Positions 51,332 through 59,355 of a DNA stretch of 64,000 bases are shown here, piece by piece. Made by a program: the position numbers and the translations under genes. The notes below the pieces were generated by a model that was given only the letters and a program-made list of their open reading frames with translations, was not told the DNA's origin and did not search any database. The DNA is from Hyphomicrobiales bacterium. GTDB taxonomy: Bacteria; Pseudomonadota; Alphaproteobacteria; Rhizobiales; Beijerinckiaceae. Numbering within the stretch: position 1 is the first letter of the stretch; every line of letters begins with the position of its first letter. The stretch covers positions 34,462 to 98,461 of the forward strand of contig RXIY01000028.1 in NCBI GenBank assembly GCA_003963405.1. Direction: 5' to 3'.

Positions 51332-52444
51332 ATGCGCATCGACGCTCACGACTACAGGACGATATGGCTCGACCCCGACGGCCGGCGAGTCCATGTCATC
51401 GACCAGACCCGCCTGCCCCATCGCATCGAGATCGCGACGCTGGGCAGCATGGCGGACGCCGCCCGCGCCATCCGCGACATGATCGTGCGCGGCGCGCCGC
51501 TGATCGGCGTGACGGGCGCCTATGGGCTGGCGCTGGCGGTGGCGACGGACGCGAGCGAGGGCGCCGTCGAGGCCGCCTGTGACACGCTGCTCGCGACGCG
51601 CCCGACAGCCGTCAATCTGCGCTGGGCGCTGGAGCGGGTCAAATCCCTGCTGCTCGCGGCGCCGAGCGCCGATCGGGCGGCGCTCGCCTATGCCGAAGCC
51701 GGACGGATCGCCGAGGAGGACGTTCTCTGCTGCGCGGCGATCGGCGACCACGGGGCGGCGCTGATCCGCGCGGCGGCGGAAAGAAATCCCGGCCGGCCGG
51801 TCAACGTCCTCACCCATTGCAACGCCGGCTGGCTCGCCACCGTCGACTGGGGAACCGCGTTGGCCCCCATTTACAAAGCGGCGCGGGCGGGCGTTCCCCT
51901 CCATGTCTGGGTCGACGAGACGCGCCCGCGCAATCAGGGCGCGAGCCTCACCGCCTTCGAGCTCTTGGGCGAGGGCGTGCCGCATACGGTGATCGCCGAC
52001 AACGCCGGCGGCCATCTGATGCAGCACGGCCTGGTCGATCTCGTCATCGTCGGCACGGACCGCACGACGCGGAGCGGCGACGTGTGCAACAAGATCGGCA
52101 CCTATCTCAAGGCGCTCGCCGCCCACGACAATGGCGTGCCCTTCTACGTCGCCTTGCCAAGCTCGACCATCGACTGGCGCCTCGCCGACGGCGTCGCCGA
52201 TATTCCGATCGAAGAGCGCGGCGCCCGGGAGGTGACGCATATCGTCGGCCGCACGGCCGAGGGCGCGGTGACCGAGGTGCAAGTGACGCCCGACGGCTCG
52301 CCCGCGCGCAACTTCGCCTTCGACGTGACGCCCGCCCGCTATGTGACGGCGCTCGTCACCGAGCGCGGCGTCTGCCCGGCGACGGAGGACGGATTGCGCG
52401 CCCTGTTTCCCGATCTTTCGGCTCAGTCCTTGCGCGGCCCGTAG
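51332..52444 (+). CDS. mtnA: methylthioribose-1-phosphate isomerase
   Basis: The 370-residue eIF2B-like protein has MIVRGAPLIGVTGAYGLAL, TRPRNQGASLTAFEL, and DRTTRSGDVCNKIGTY with the catalytic Cys and Asp regions. It turns 5-methylthioribose-1-phosphate into methylthioribulose-1-phosphate in salvage of SAM-derived methylthioadenosine. It converges on a class II aldolase gene with 22 bp overlap. Confidence 0.93.
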   Translation: MRIDAHDYRTIWLDPDGRRVHVIDQTRLPHRIEIATLGSMADAARAIRDMIVRGAPLIGVTGAYGLALAVATDASEGAVEAACDTLLATRPTAVNLRWALERVKSLLLAAPSADRAALAYAEAGRIAEEDVLCCAAIGDHGAALIRAAAERNPGRPVNVLTHCNAGWLATVDWGTALAPIYKAARAGVPLHVWVDETRPRNQGASLTAFELLGEGVPHTVIADNAGGHLMQHGLVDLVIVGTDRTTRSGDVCNKIGTYLKALAAHDNGVPFYVALPSSTIDWRLADGVADIPIEERGAREVTHIVGRTAEGAVTEVQVTPDGSPARNFAFDVTPARYVTALVTERGVCPATEDGLRALFPDLSAQSLRGP

Positions 52445-53073
52445 CTCTTGAAGCGTTCGACCGTGCGGAAGATTTCGTCGTCGGGCAGAATCACGGGCTC
52501 CCCCGCCAGGGCGGCGAGATAATAGACCTGCGCCAGCGCCTCGAGCTCCGCCGCCCGCCACAGGGACTTGCCCAGCTCAGGTCCGACGACGATGGCGCCG
52601 TGATTGGCGAGCAGCGCGCCGTCCCGGTCCCGCAACCCCTCCACGACAAGGCGCGACAATTCCGGCGTGCCATAGGAAGCGTAGCCGACGCAGGGGACAT
52701 CCGGGCCGCCAAAGGCCGCGATCATATAATGCACGGCGGGAATGGGGCGCCCCAGCGTCGCCAGAACAGTGGCGTAGGTCGAGTGCATATGCGCGACGGC
52801 CCCCACATCCGGCCGCGCCCGATAGATGTCGAGGTGGAAGCGCCATTCGCTCGACGGCGGCAAAGGCCCCTCATAGGCGCCGGCCGTGTCGCCGAGCGGC
52901 ATGCGGGCGATCATGTCCGGCCGCAACTTGCGGGGCGGAACCCCGCTCGGCGTGACGAGCGCCGCCTCGCCGACGCGAATGGACAGATTGCCAGCGGTTC
53001 CGCGATTGAGCCCCAGCCGCTCGAGCTCCAGGGCTCCCGCCACGATCTGCGCCCGCGCGTCGCCTTCCGTCAT
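52423..53073 (-). CDS. class II aldolase, probable methylthioribulose-1-P aldolase type
   Basis: The 216-residue product has GLNRGTAGNLSIR, TPSGVPPRKLRPDMI, SSEWRFHLDIY, the metal-binding HMHSTYAT and LLANHGAIVVG. This is the fuculose-phosphate aldolase fold. Similar proteins next to mtnA in Rhodospirillum form the DHAP shunt, splitting methylthioribulose-1-phosphate. The position beside mtnA suggests the same use; a MtnB dehydratase is the alternative. It ends inside the mtnA 3' end. Confidence 0.78.
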   Translation of the reverse strand: MTEGDARAQIVAGALELERLGLNRGTAGNLSIRVGEAALVTPSGVPPRKLRPDMIARMPLGDTAGAYEGPLPPSSEWRFHLDIYRARPDVGAVAHMHSTYATVLATLGRPIPAVHYMIAAFGGPDVPCVGYASYGTPELSRLVVEGLRDRDGALLANHGAIVVGPELGKSLWRAAELEALAQVYYLAALAGEPVILPDDEIFRTVERFKSYGPRKD

Positions 53074-53144
53074 CTTCCCTCTCCCGGCCGGCGATATTGC
53101 CCCTCCGGCGGTTTGCTGTATAGGAAAGCCTGACCAATGCGCGA

Positions 53145-53221
53145 GGGCCGGTAGCTCAATTGGTTAGAGCCGTCCGCTCATAACGGACTGGTTGGGGGTT
53201 CAAGTCCCTCCCGGCCTACCA
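53145..53221 (+). tRNA. tRNA with CAT anticodon (Met or Ile2)
   Basis: The 77-nt cloverleaf has acceptor GGGCCGG/CCGGCCT (a G-U at the first pair), D-arm GCTC/GAGC, anticodon stem GTCCG/CGGAC with loop CTCATAA, T-loop TTCAAGT, and encoded CCA. CAT can be elongator Met or lysidine-modified Ile2; I cannot separate these by eye. It is not an initiator. Confidence 0.92.
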
Positions 53222-53302
53222 AAACATCAGCCGAACACGCGGTCGCCCGTGCAGACGCCTTCGCCCTTGATGCGCCGGCCGATCTTTCGGATTGGCGTTA
53301 CC

Positions 53303-53575
53303 TCACCCATTATTACATTCCGGCGCGGGACATTCGGCCCCGATGAGGCATGAGCGCCTGTCTTCGCAGCACAAATATTTGCACTCATCTTGCGACATGC
53401 CTTCGTCATAATAGGAACATCCGGCGAGGCATTGTCGGTAACTCCTGTCACAGGCTTGCGTCGCCGCAATGGAGCATGACTGCGCAAGCTGTTGCGTCCC
53501 CTCTGCTCGGCGTTCGGCGGCCGTGGGGCTCAAAGCCCCCAGAAGCACGGCAATCATTATTTGTGACCGCACCAT
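53303..53575 (-). CDS. small exported Cys-rich protein
   Basis: The 90-residue product has a signal peptide (about 1-20) and ten Cys in the mature chain, including LCC and repeated C-x(3)-C spacings. Disulfides or metal binding are likely. No family is recognised. It is convergent with the tRNA gene upstream. Confidence 0.5.
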   Translation of the reverse strand: MVRSQIMIAVLLGALSPTAAERRAEGTQQLAQSCSIAATQACDRSYRQCLAGCSYYDEGMSQDECKYLCCEDRRSCLIGAECPAPECNNG

Positions 53576-53736
53576 CGTCGCTCAACGCCCCGTTCGTCTA
53601 ATGACGCCATCCTGTCCGGGCGTCTGCGTCTTTGCAAATCAACGTCAACGACAGGGACATTTTGCCGCGCCGGGCCCAGCCGATCATGACATTGGATCCC
53701 TGTAAGACAATTGAGTAATTCGCCGAGAGCAACGCC

Positions 53737-54339
53737 ATGCACGAACTCATCAAGGTGATGCTTGCCGAACTGAGACCGACGCAATGCGCCGTCGGCTATG
53801 AGGAAGTCGAGCTGAAGCGGCAAAGCTGGTCCAGCCGCACAGCCGAGCAAAAATCCGATTACATCGCAAGCCGGCCTTTTCCGGCAGTTCTTGGACCCTG
53901 CAAAAGATACTTCATCATCGATGGCCACCATCTGGGACTGGCGCTCCTCAAAGAAGGGGTCGACTGGGTATGGGTCAGGCCGGTTGCAGATTTTTCGCGT
54001 CTGGGCGAGGACGATTTCTGGAAGCACATGGCGCAGAAGGGTTTTCTCTGCCCGTCCCCTGCGAATGCCGAGGAACAGGGGGCGATTCCAGAACATCTGG
54101 AGGCGCTTGGCGACGATCCGTATCGCAGTCTAGTCGGCCGCCTGCGCCGCACCTGCGGATGTCCGAAGGACGGCTCCCCTTTCGCAGAATTCCGATGGGC
54201 CGATTTGCTGCGTCGTTACATAAGTCCCGAAAGCCTCCGCGCCCATCCGGATGCGACGCTCGCATCGGCGCGGGAGCTCGTGCGCAGAACGTTCTGTCCA
54301 CATCTCTCCGCGCAGTGCCGCTGCGCCGATTGCGCATGA
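53737..54339 (+). CDS. ParB-like nuclease-domain protein (ParBc_2 type)
   Basis: The 200-residue product has LRPTQCAVGYEEVELKRQSW, then FIIDGHHLGLALLKEGVD, the ParB-type N-terminal pattern of the ParBc_2 group (IDGHHR-like motif). The C-terminal half, rich in Cys (TCGCPKDG; FCPHLSAQCRCADCA), is unusual. It is not the chromosomal parB. Its role is unknown. The gap 54340-54763 after it contains no supported gene. Confidence 0.7.
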   Translation: MHELIKVMLAELRPTQCAVGYEEVELKRQSWSSRTAEQKSDYIASRPFPAVLGPCKRYFIIDGHHLGLALLKEGVDWVWVRPVADFSRLGEDDFWKHMAQKGFLCPSPANAEEQGAIPEHLEALGDDPYRSLVGRLRRTCGCPKDGSPFAEFRWADLLRRYISPESLRAHPDATLASARELVRRTFCPHLSAQCRCADCA

Positions 54340-54763
54340 GGCTCATTCGCGAAACAATCCAGACACGATTACGCGCTCCTGCGGGCCGCCGCCAAAGGCC
54401 GGCTAGTATTCGTCGACAACAAGTCGATTTCCATTTTTGCAATTTCAGACATCCCTTCCTCGGCGGGACTTGCCCGAAACGCAGACCGCTCAGACATCAA
54501 GGAGACATTTCCCAGCCGAGTCAGGGCGTTAATTTGGCGCTGCGCAGTTGCCGCAACTGCGTCAGCGCAGCGGCTCCGGGAACTCGCCGTTGCGGTGGGG
54601 CGGCTCATCGGTCACCGTATCGGCCTGGAGCCGCCCCCGCCTGACGGGCCCATCCACGGGTTCGACCTTCGGCTGGCGCCATGCCTTTGGCGGCGCGCGG
54701 CTCTTTATCATCCATTGGCGCAGGGCATGATCGCTCGCCTGGTTTTCGGCCGCGGGGAAGATC

Positions 54764-55138
54764 GTGCCAAAAGGTCTGAGCAGCGAAAGAATAGACTGCC
54801 CTTGTCCCCTCGATCCTCGATTTCCGCCAGAGGTCCAGTTCGACCTGTTGGTCGAAGGGTCGTCGCTCGACAAACTCGCGCGACAAGGCGATCTGATCCG
54901 CTGTGTGGACATCGAACGCAGCCGGGTGAGAATTGAAAACGGCGATATTGTCGTGATCGAGAGATCGAGAGGCGAGGCCCTGGAGCTATTGGGCAAGCGC
55001 GTGCTGAAACAATGCGACCAAGTTGAGCTCTGGTCGGAAAGCAACCACGAGTTCTGGCGCGAACCGGTCATTCGCAAGGATCAAGACAGCGGAATACGCA
55101 TCGTCGCGAAAGTGCTATACGCCTATCGCAAACGATAG
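54764..55138 (+). CDS. orphan S24/LexA-like peptidase domain
   Basis: The 124-residue product has LLVEGSSLDKLARQGDLIRCV (Ser in GSS, then GD), ENGDIVVIERSRG and a following Lys region ELLGKRV, resembling the autocleavage domain of S24 repressors. No HTH precedes it; the GTG start gives only the peptidase part. It may be a truncated repressor or a stand-alone domain of the kind encoded by UmuD-like genes. Confidence 0.55.
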   Translation: MPKGLSSERIDCPCPLDPRFPPEVQFDLLVEGSSLDKLARQGDLIRCVDIERSRVRIENGDIVVIERSRGEALELLGKRVLKQCDQVELWSESNHEFWREPVIRKDQDSGIRIVAKVLYAYRKR

Positions 55139-55159
55139 TGGCTCAGACGAATGCTCTTT

Positions 55160-55348
55160 TTAGATTTCCTGTGGTCTCAACAAGTGTAACGGCATAGCCA
55201 CAACCCGTCCCTTTTCGTTTTTTCGGGAAGCTGGGCGGCGTCGCTTTCTTTCAAGTAGTTTATTGTAAAACATACCAGTTCCACCCATCCGATCGCCGCC
55301 CCCGTCCGGTTCCCCATATTGAAGTGGCGCCCCTGCCGCTGTAGCCAT
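55160..55348 (-). CDS. 62-residue protein with a strong ribosome site
   Basis: The product starts MATAAGAPLQYGEPDGGGDR and ends in a basic helix (NKLLERKRRRPASRKNEKGR). GAGGAG lies 7 nt upstream of the ATG, better than most. No family is recognised. Confidence 0.4.
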   Translation of the reverse strand: MATAAGAPLQYGEPDGGGDRMGGTGMFYNKLLERKRRRPASRKNEKGRVVAMPLHLLRPQEI

Positions 55349-55377
55349 CGTCTGCTCCTCAATTCGAAGAAGATCAG

Positions 55378-56895
55378 ATGGGCGGTTGCTGCGTCAGAGA
55401 GTTACCCGGAAAGCTGCGCGCCTTCCGCCCCGCCACCAAGGAGCAAAGTCTCGCAAAGCGCGCGTTTCGCCTGCACGCGCGCGCCCTTCTTCCGTTGCTG
55501 ACGCTTGCCGCCTGCCCCTCGCTCGCATCCGAACCGCCGCGAAAAAGCGAGGAAACGACCGATCTGACGCGAGCATGGCTGGACGCGGTCACGGCGGACG
55601 GCTTCCTCGATGGCGGCGTCGTGATCAACCCCGCCCTGCCGGCAAACGGACTGAATTTCGGCCAGTTCTACACGGACCGGGCCAATACGCCCCAATTCAA
55701 CCAGGGTGCCCTCATCATTCAGCGACCACTCGACCCAGATCGTAACAGCCTGAACTTCGGGTTCAAATTCGAAGGCGTCGTCGGCACGGATCTGCGCTAT
55801 TCGACATTGATCGGCGAGACGGAATATCTTATCCGCGACCGCACGCAGTTCGGCGTTCTGGAGGCCAACGCGCTCATTCATCTGCCCATCCTCACGAGAG
55901 GAGGCGTCGATGTAAAGATCGGCCAGTTCTTCACCTACAATGGCGCCGAAGTTTTCAACGCCAAGGACAATATCTTCTACACGCATTCCTACAGTTATAA
56001 TTTCGGTCCTTTTTTCCATACCGGAATAATGACCCAGACCGAGGTCAATGACTGGCTGAATGTCTATGTCGGCCTCACCACCGGCGTCGACACATCGATC
56101 GGCTGGCCCGGAGACAACAACAATTCGCCCTCACTTCATGGCGGGTTCTCAGCGGCGTTCCTCGATGGCCGCTTGACCCTCACCGCCATCACCCACGCAG
56201 GCCCGGAAAACCCGTCGACGAAGGACCCGCTGCTCGTGGGCTACCCCAATGGCGTGCCGGGCGGCATTCCGGCGGCATGCGTCTGCGCGCCGAGTTCGAC
56301 CTGGCGCTATTACAACAATGTCGTCCTCCAATGGAAAGCGACGGAGGATGTGACATTAGGCGCGGACATCAGCTTTTATAGAGAAGACGGCTGGAACCCG
56401 ATCTCCGTTACGGGCGCGCCCTTCAGCGCGTTGAACGCGCTCGGCGCCACTTTTGGATTCAATCCGGCGCTGATCCCCAAACGGGCGCAGGGTGCGAATG
56501 CTTATGGCGTCGCGGGCTATGGATCCTACAAACTGTCCGACCTCGTGAAGCTCAACACGCGCCTCGAGTTCTGGCGCGACAGCAACAATTTCTTTGCAGC
56601 CGCCTACCCCGGTTATTTCGATTACTCGAACGCCTTGCACGGCTTTCCCGCGCCGTCCGTCGCGACGCAGCCTGCCGGTCAGGGCACGACCTATTATGAA
56701 ATGACTTTCGGCGCGACGATCGCGCCAAAGATCGAGAACATTCCGTCTCTCTCGGAGCTCATCCTGCGGCCGGAGATCCGCTTCGATTTTGCGCCGACTG
56801 GCGCGCCGCCCTTTTTCGGGCCCAGTGACGGCGAGCGGCGGCGCTCGCAAACCCTCGTCTCATTCGACGTGATCCTGCCCTTCTCCCTGCGATAG
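55378..56895 (+). CDS. outer-membrane beta-barrel porin (BBP2/OmpL-like)
   Basis: The 505-residue product has a signal region (cleavage probably near CPSLASEPP, about residue 50) and a long chain of alternating aromatic/hydrophobic strands (FGQFYTDRANTPQFNQGALI, IGQFFTYNGAEVFN, YSYNFGPFFHTG), ending in LVSFDVILPFSLR. This is a BBP2-type barrel. The N-terminus may be shorter (start near 55480). Cargo is unknown. Confidence 0.75.
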   Translation: MGGCCVRELPGKLRAFRPATKEQSLAKRAFRLHARALLPLLTLAACPSLASEPPRKSEETTDLTRAWLDAVTADGFLDGGVVINPALPANGLNFGQFYTDRANTPQFNQGALIIQRPLDPDRNSLNFGFKFEGVVGTDLRYSTLIGETEYLIRDRTQFGVLEANALIHLPILTRGGVDVKIGQFFTYNGAEVFNAKDNIFYTHSYSYNFGPFFHTGIMTQTEVNDWLNVYVGLTTGVDTSIGWPGDNNNSPSLHGGFSAAFLDGRLTLTAITHAGPENPSTKDPLLVGYPNGVPGGIPAACVCAPSSTWRYYNNVVLQWKATEDVTLGADISFYREDGWNPISVTGAPFSALNALGATFGFNPALIPKRAQGANAYGVAGYGSYKLSDLVKLNTRLEFWRDSNNFFAAAYPGYFDYSNALHGFPAPSVATQPAGQGTTYYEMTFGATIAPKIENIPSLSELILRPEIRFDFAPTGAPPFFGPSDGERRRSQTLVSFDVILPFSLR

Positions 56896-57045
56896 CCGCG
56901 GCGAGTCCGGGGCCATTGACGTGCGTGCGGCCAAGATCGTCGCGCGCTGGCGCCATCCATCGCGACGCAACCGGCCACCTTGGATCGACGAAACTCGCCC
57001 TGTGTGGATCTAGGAGGTCCGGCGCATACGTGCTTAATTTTTGCT

Positions 57046-57061
57046 CATAATGATCATTATG
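57046..57061. promoter_or_regulatory. 16-bp perfect palindrome
   Basis: CATAATGATCATTATG is a perfect palindrome. A second TGATCA follows at 57062-57067, in the 240-bp gap ahead of the two small exported proteins. It is a candidate operator. Confidence 0.55.
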
Positions 57062-57135
57062 TGATCAGTGATTTGCTTGCATATGAGGCAATCTGCCCAT
57101 TGCATAGGACCTGCACCTTACGGGGAGGTGGCGCC

Positions 57136-57387
57136 ATGAAGACGAGAAAAGCGTGTTTTCTCATGAGCCTCGGCGTCTCCGCTCTGCTTGGTCCGCTGAC
57201 GGCGGCCGAAGCCGCATCGACGCGAATCCATCTGCATCATTCCGATTTCTATGCGCGCGCGCCTGAGAGCTTCGACGCCGACCGTCGTCCCGGCGGCGAG
57301 GGCGTCACGCCCGCCGGCGCCTGTTACGTCAGCCTGAGCGCGACCGAGGCGACGCGCGGCATCCGGCACTGGACGGGCAAATGCTGA
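57136..57387 (+). CDS. small exported protein, RGIRHWTG family (copy 1)
   Basis: The 83-residue product has a signal peptide (about 1-27), DFYARAPESFD, and a C-terminus TRGIRHWTGKC. It shares these with the next gene. GGGGAGG precedes the ATG. No function is known to me. Its stop is 26 bp ahead of the next start, so the pair is an operon. Confidence 0.7.
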   Translation: MKTRKACFLMSLGVSALLGPLTAAEAASTRIHLHHSDFYARAPESFDADRRPGGEGVTPAGACYVSLSATEATRGIRHWTGKC

Positions 57388-57413
57388 ACGAATTCTCGAA
57401 GGGGGAGAATACG

Positions 57414-57656
57414 ATGAACCGTGGGAAAATCTTTCTTATCGCCCTGGCGATCGTTTCGGGCCTGTCGCCCGCCGCGCTCGCATCTCCGAAACATCATGCG
57501 CACGCCAGGGATTTTTACGCACGGGCGACCGATGACGTCGAGATCGCCCCGACGCTCGCCGTTCAAAAGGAAACGCATGGCGGCGGCGATTGCTTCAAGT
57601 CCCTCACGCCCGTGGAACTCACGCGCGGAATTCGCCATTGGACAGGGAATTGCTGA
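57414..57656 (+). CDS. small exported protein, RGIRHWTG family (copy 2)
   Basis: The 80-residue product has a signal peptide (about 1-22), a His-containing start KHHAHARDFYARA, and ends TRGIRHWTGNC. It has two Cys, like copy 1. GGGGGAG lies upstream. Low overall identity but the same layout as copy 1 indicates an old tandem duplication. Confidence 0.72.
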   Translation: MNRGKIFLIALAIVSGLSPAALASPKHHAHARDFYARATDDVEIAPTLAVQKETHGGGDCFKSLTPVELTRGIRHWTGNC

Positions 57657-57684
57657 GTCGCCAGCGGAGCGAGGGCAAAAGCCC

Positions 57685-59109
57685 TCATTCGCATTTCATG
57701 GCCGGTCCGATTCCCACTCTTTCCAGTTTCTTTCTCAGCGTGTTCCGGTTCAGGCCGAGAATTGCCGCCGCCTTCAGACGATTGCCCCGCGTAGCGTCAA
57801 GAACCTTGCCGAATAACGGCTGTTCGATTTCCGCAAGGAGCTGATCGTAGAGGTTCTGGCTGCGGCCCTTGCCCGCGCCCAGATAGGCTTCGACGTAATT
57901 TTCGACTGCTCTCGCCAGCGCGCCTGCTTGCGCCGGCGTGGGCGCCTTTTCGGACTCGGACGGTAGTGCCTGGGCCCCGGAGACGCGGCGCGGCTCCTGC
58001 GCGAGCTCCGCCCTCACGCTGTCCTCGGTAATCGCGTCGCCGCCATACAAGAGGACGGCGCGGCGCAGAAAATTCCCCAGTTCGTGAATGTTGCCCGGCC
58101 AGTCGTGCTCCTTCATGCAGGCGAGCGCGTCGGCGCCGATGCGTTTTCGGGGCAGCCCTTCGCCCTCCGAGAGCATCAGGAAAGCCTCGGCGATTTCTGG
58201 CAAATCCTCGATCCTCTCCCTCAGCGGCGGCAGACGCAGCGGCGCGGCGCTCAGCCGATAAAACAAATCCTCGAGGAAAAGCCCTTCCTCGACCCGCCGC
58301 TGAAGGTTCTTGCGGGTGGAGGCGACGAGCCGCACATCGGCGGAGCCCGATTGCAGGAGCCACAGGAGTTGCGCCTGCGCGCGCGCCGAGAGATCCCCGA
58401 CCTCTTCGAGATAAAGGACGCCGCCCCGCGCCTTCTCGAGCGGCCGATAGGATTGGCGATCTTCCGGCTCCTGCCATTCGAGAAAGGTCGCCATCCGATC
58501 ATCCGACAAGGCGGAAACGTTGACGCCGACGAAGGAGCCCGCCTTGCGGCGGCCGGTTTTGTGCAGCGCCTCGGCGACGAGCTCGGCCCCCGCGCCCGCC
58601 TCGCCGATGATCAGAACCGGGCTGTCCGTCTCCGCGAGGCAGGAAAATGCGCGCCGCAGCGCCTGTATCGCGGGAGATTTGCCGAGGAGTGGAACGCCTT
58701 CCTTCATGTCACCGATGTCGCGCGGCATTCCTGCATGATCCACCGCCTCCTGGCACAGCGCGACGAGCGCCTTCAGATCGAATGGCTTGTCGAGGCGAGC
58801 ATGTATCTGAGGCGCATCGTCTCCTGGCCGCCGCAGAGACGACGACGGCGATTGCAACACAATGATCGGCAGATCCGGCCTCGACTTGCACAGCCGCCGC
58901 AGGAGATCGCTTCCCGCGTGGTCGAGAACGTCCTCGTCCGCGATGACGAGGTCGCCGCGGCTGTCCCGCGCCCAACCCCATAATTGTTCGGCCGCGTCAG
59001 TGGCGCGCGCCTCGAACCCAAAGCGCGTGAGCGCCTCGCCGACGATCGTTCTGATGGCTGCGCTTCTGTCCGCGACGAGCACGGTTCGTTTCACCAAGGG
59101 TTGTCTCAT
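57685..59109 (-). CDS. NtrC-like regulator lacking GAFTGA and a standard Walker A
   Basis: The 474-residue product has a receiver domain (candidate phospho-Asp D58 in LVIADED, K108 in LDKPF), an AAA+-like central domain and a C-terminal Fis-type HTH (AAAILGLNRNTLRKKLER). The central domain lacks the GAFTGA loop that contacts sigma-54. Its Walker A reads GEAGAGAELVA without the usual GK(T/S/E). Walker B reads VLYLEEVGDL. FYRLSA and WPGN remain. It probably does not activate sigma-54 promoters. It may work with another sigma factor or as a repressor. Confidence 0.85.
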   Translation of the reverse strand: MRQPLVKRTVLVADRSAAIRTIVGEALTRFGFEARATDAAEQLWGWARDSRGDLVIADEDVLDHAGSDLLRRLCKSRPDLPIIVLQSPSSSLRRPGDDAPQIHARLDKPFDLKALVALCQEAVDHAGMPRDIGDMKEGVPLLGKSPAIQALRRAFSCLAETDSPVLIIGEAGAGAELVAEALHKTGRRKAGSFVGVNVSALSDDRMATFLEWQEPEDRQSYRPLEKARGGVLYLEEVGDLSARAQAQLLWLLQSGSADVRLVASTRKNLQRRVEEGLFLEDLFYRLSAAPLRLPPLRERIEDLPEIAEAFLMLSEGEGLPRKRIGADALACMKEHDWPGNIHELGNFLRRAVLLYGGDAITEDSVRAELAQEPRRVSGAQALPSESEKAPTPAQAGALARAVENYVEAYLGAGKGRSQNLYDQLLAEIEQPLFGKVLDATRGNRLKAAAILGLNRNTLRKKLERVGIGPAMKCE

Positions 59110-59142
59110 TCGTTTTCGCCGGAAGTTCGTCCGGACGCCAAG

Positions 59143-59162
59143 CAGAAATATTTCAGAAATAT
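59143..59162. promoter_or_regulatory. phased direct repeats in the NtrC-like promoter region
   Basis: CAGAAATAT occurs at 59143-59151 and 59154-59162, 11 bp apart, with the palindrome GAAATATTTC between. It lies 34 bp upstream of the NtrC-like start. It could be an autoregulatory site. Confidence 0.5.
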
Positions 59163-59355
59163 GTTATCTCAAGTTTCTCGTCTTGCAATGGGTCGGAGAG
59201 CAAAAAACATGACTGTATTCCCTGGAGCCAGATGAAATAATCATGGTGGACCCAAAAGTCGTCCTGGACCCAGCACTTCTCTGGATACTGACACCATCTC
59301 TCCAACGCCTCCGGCATATGACGTGAGACGATGAAAAGGGCTCGCGGTGGAGACG

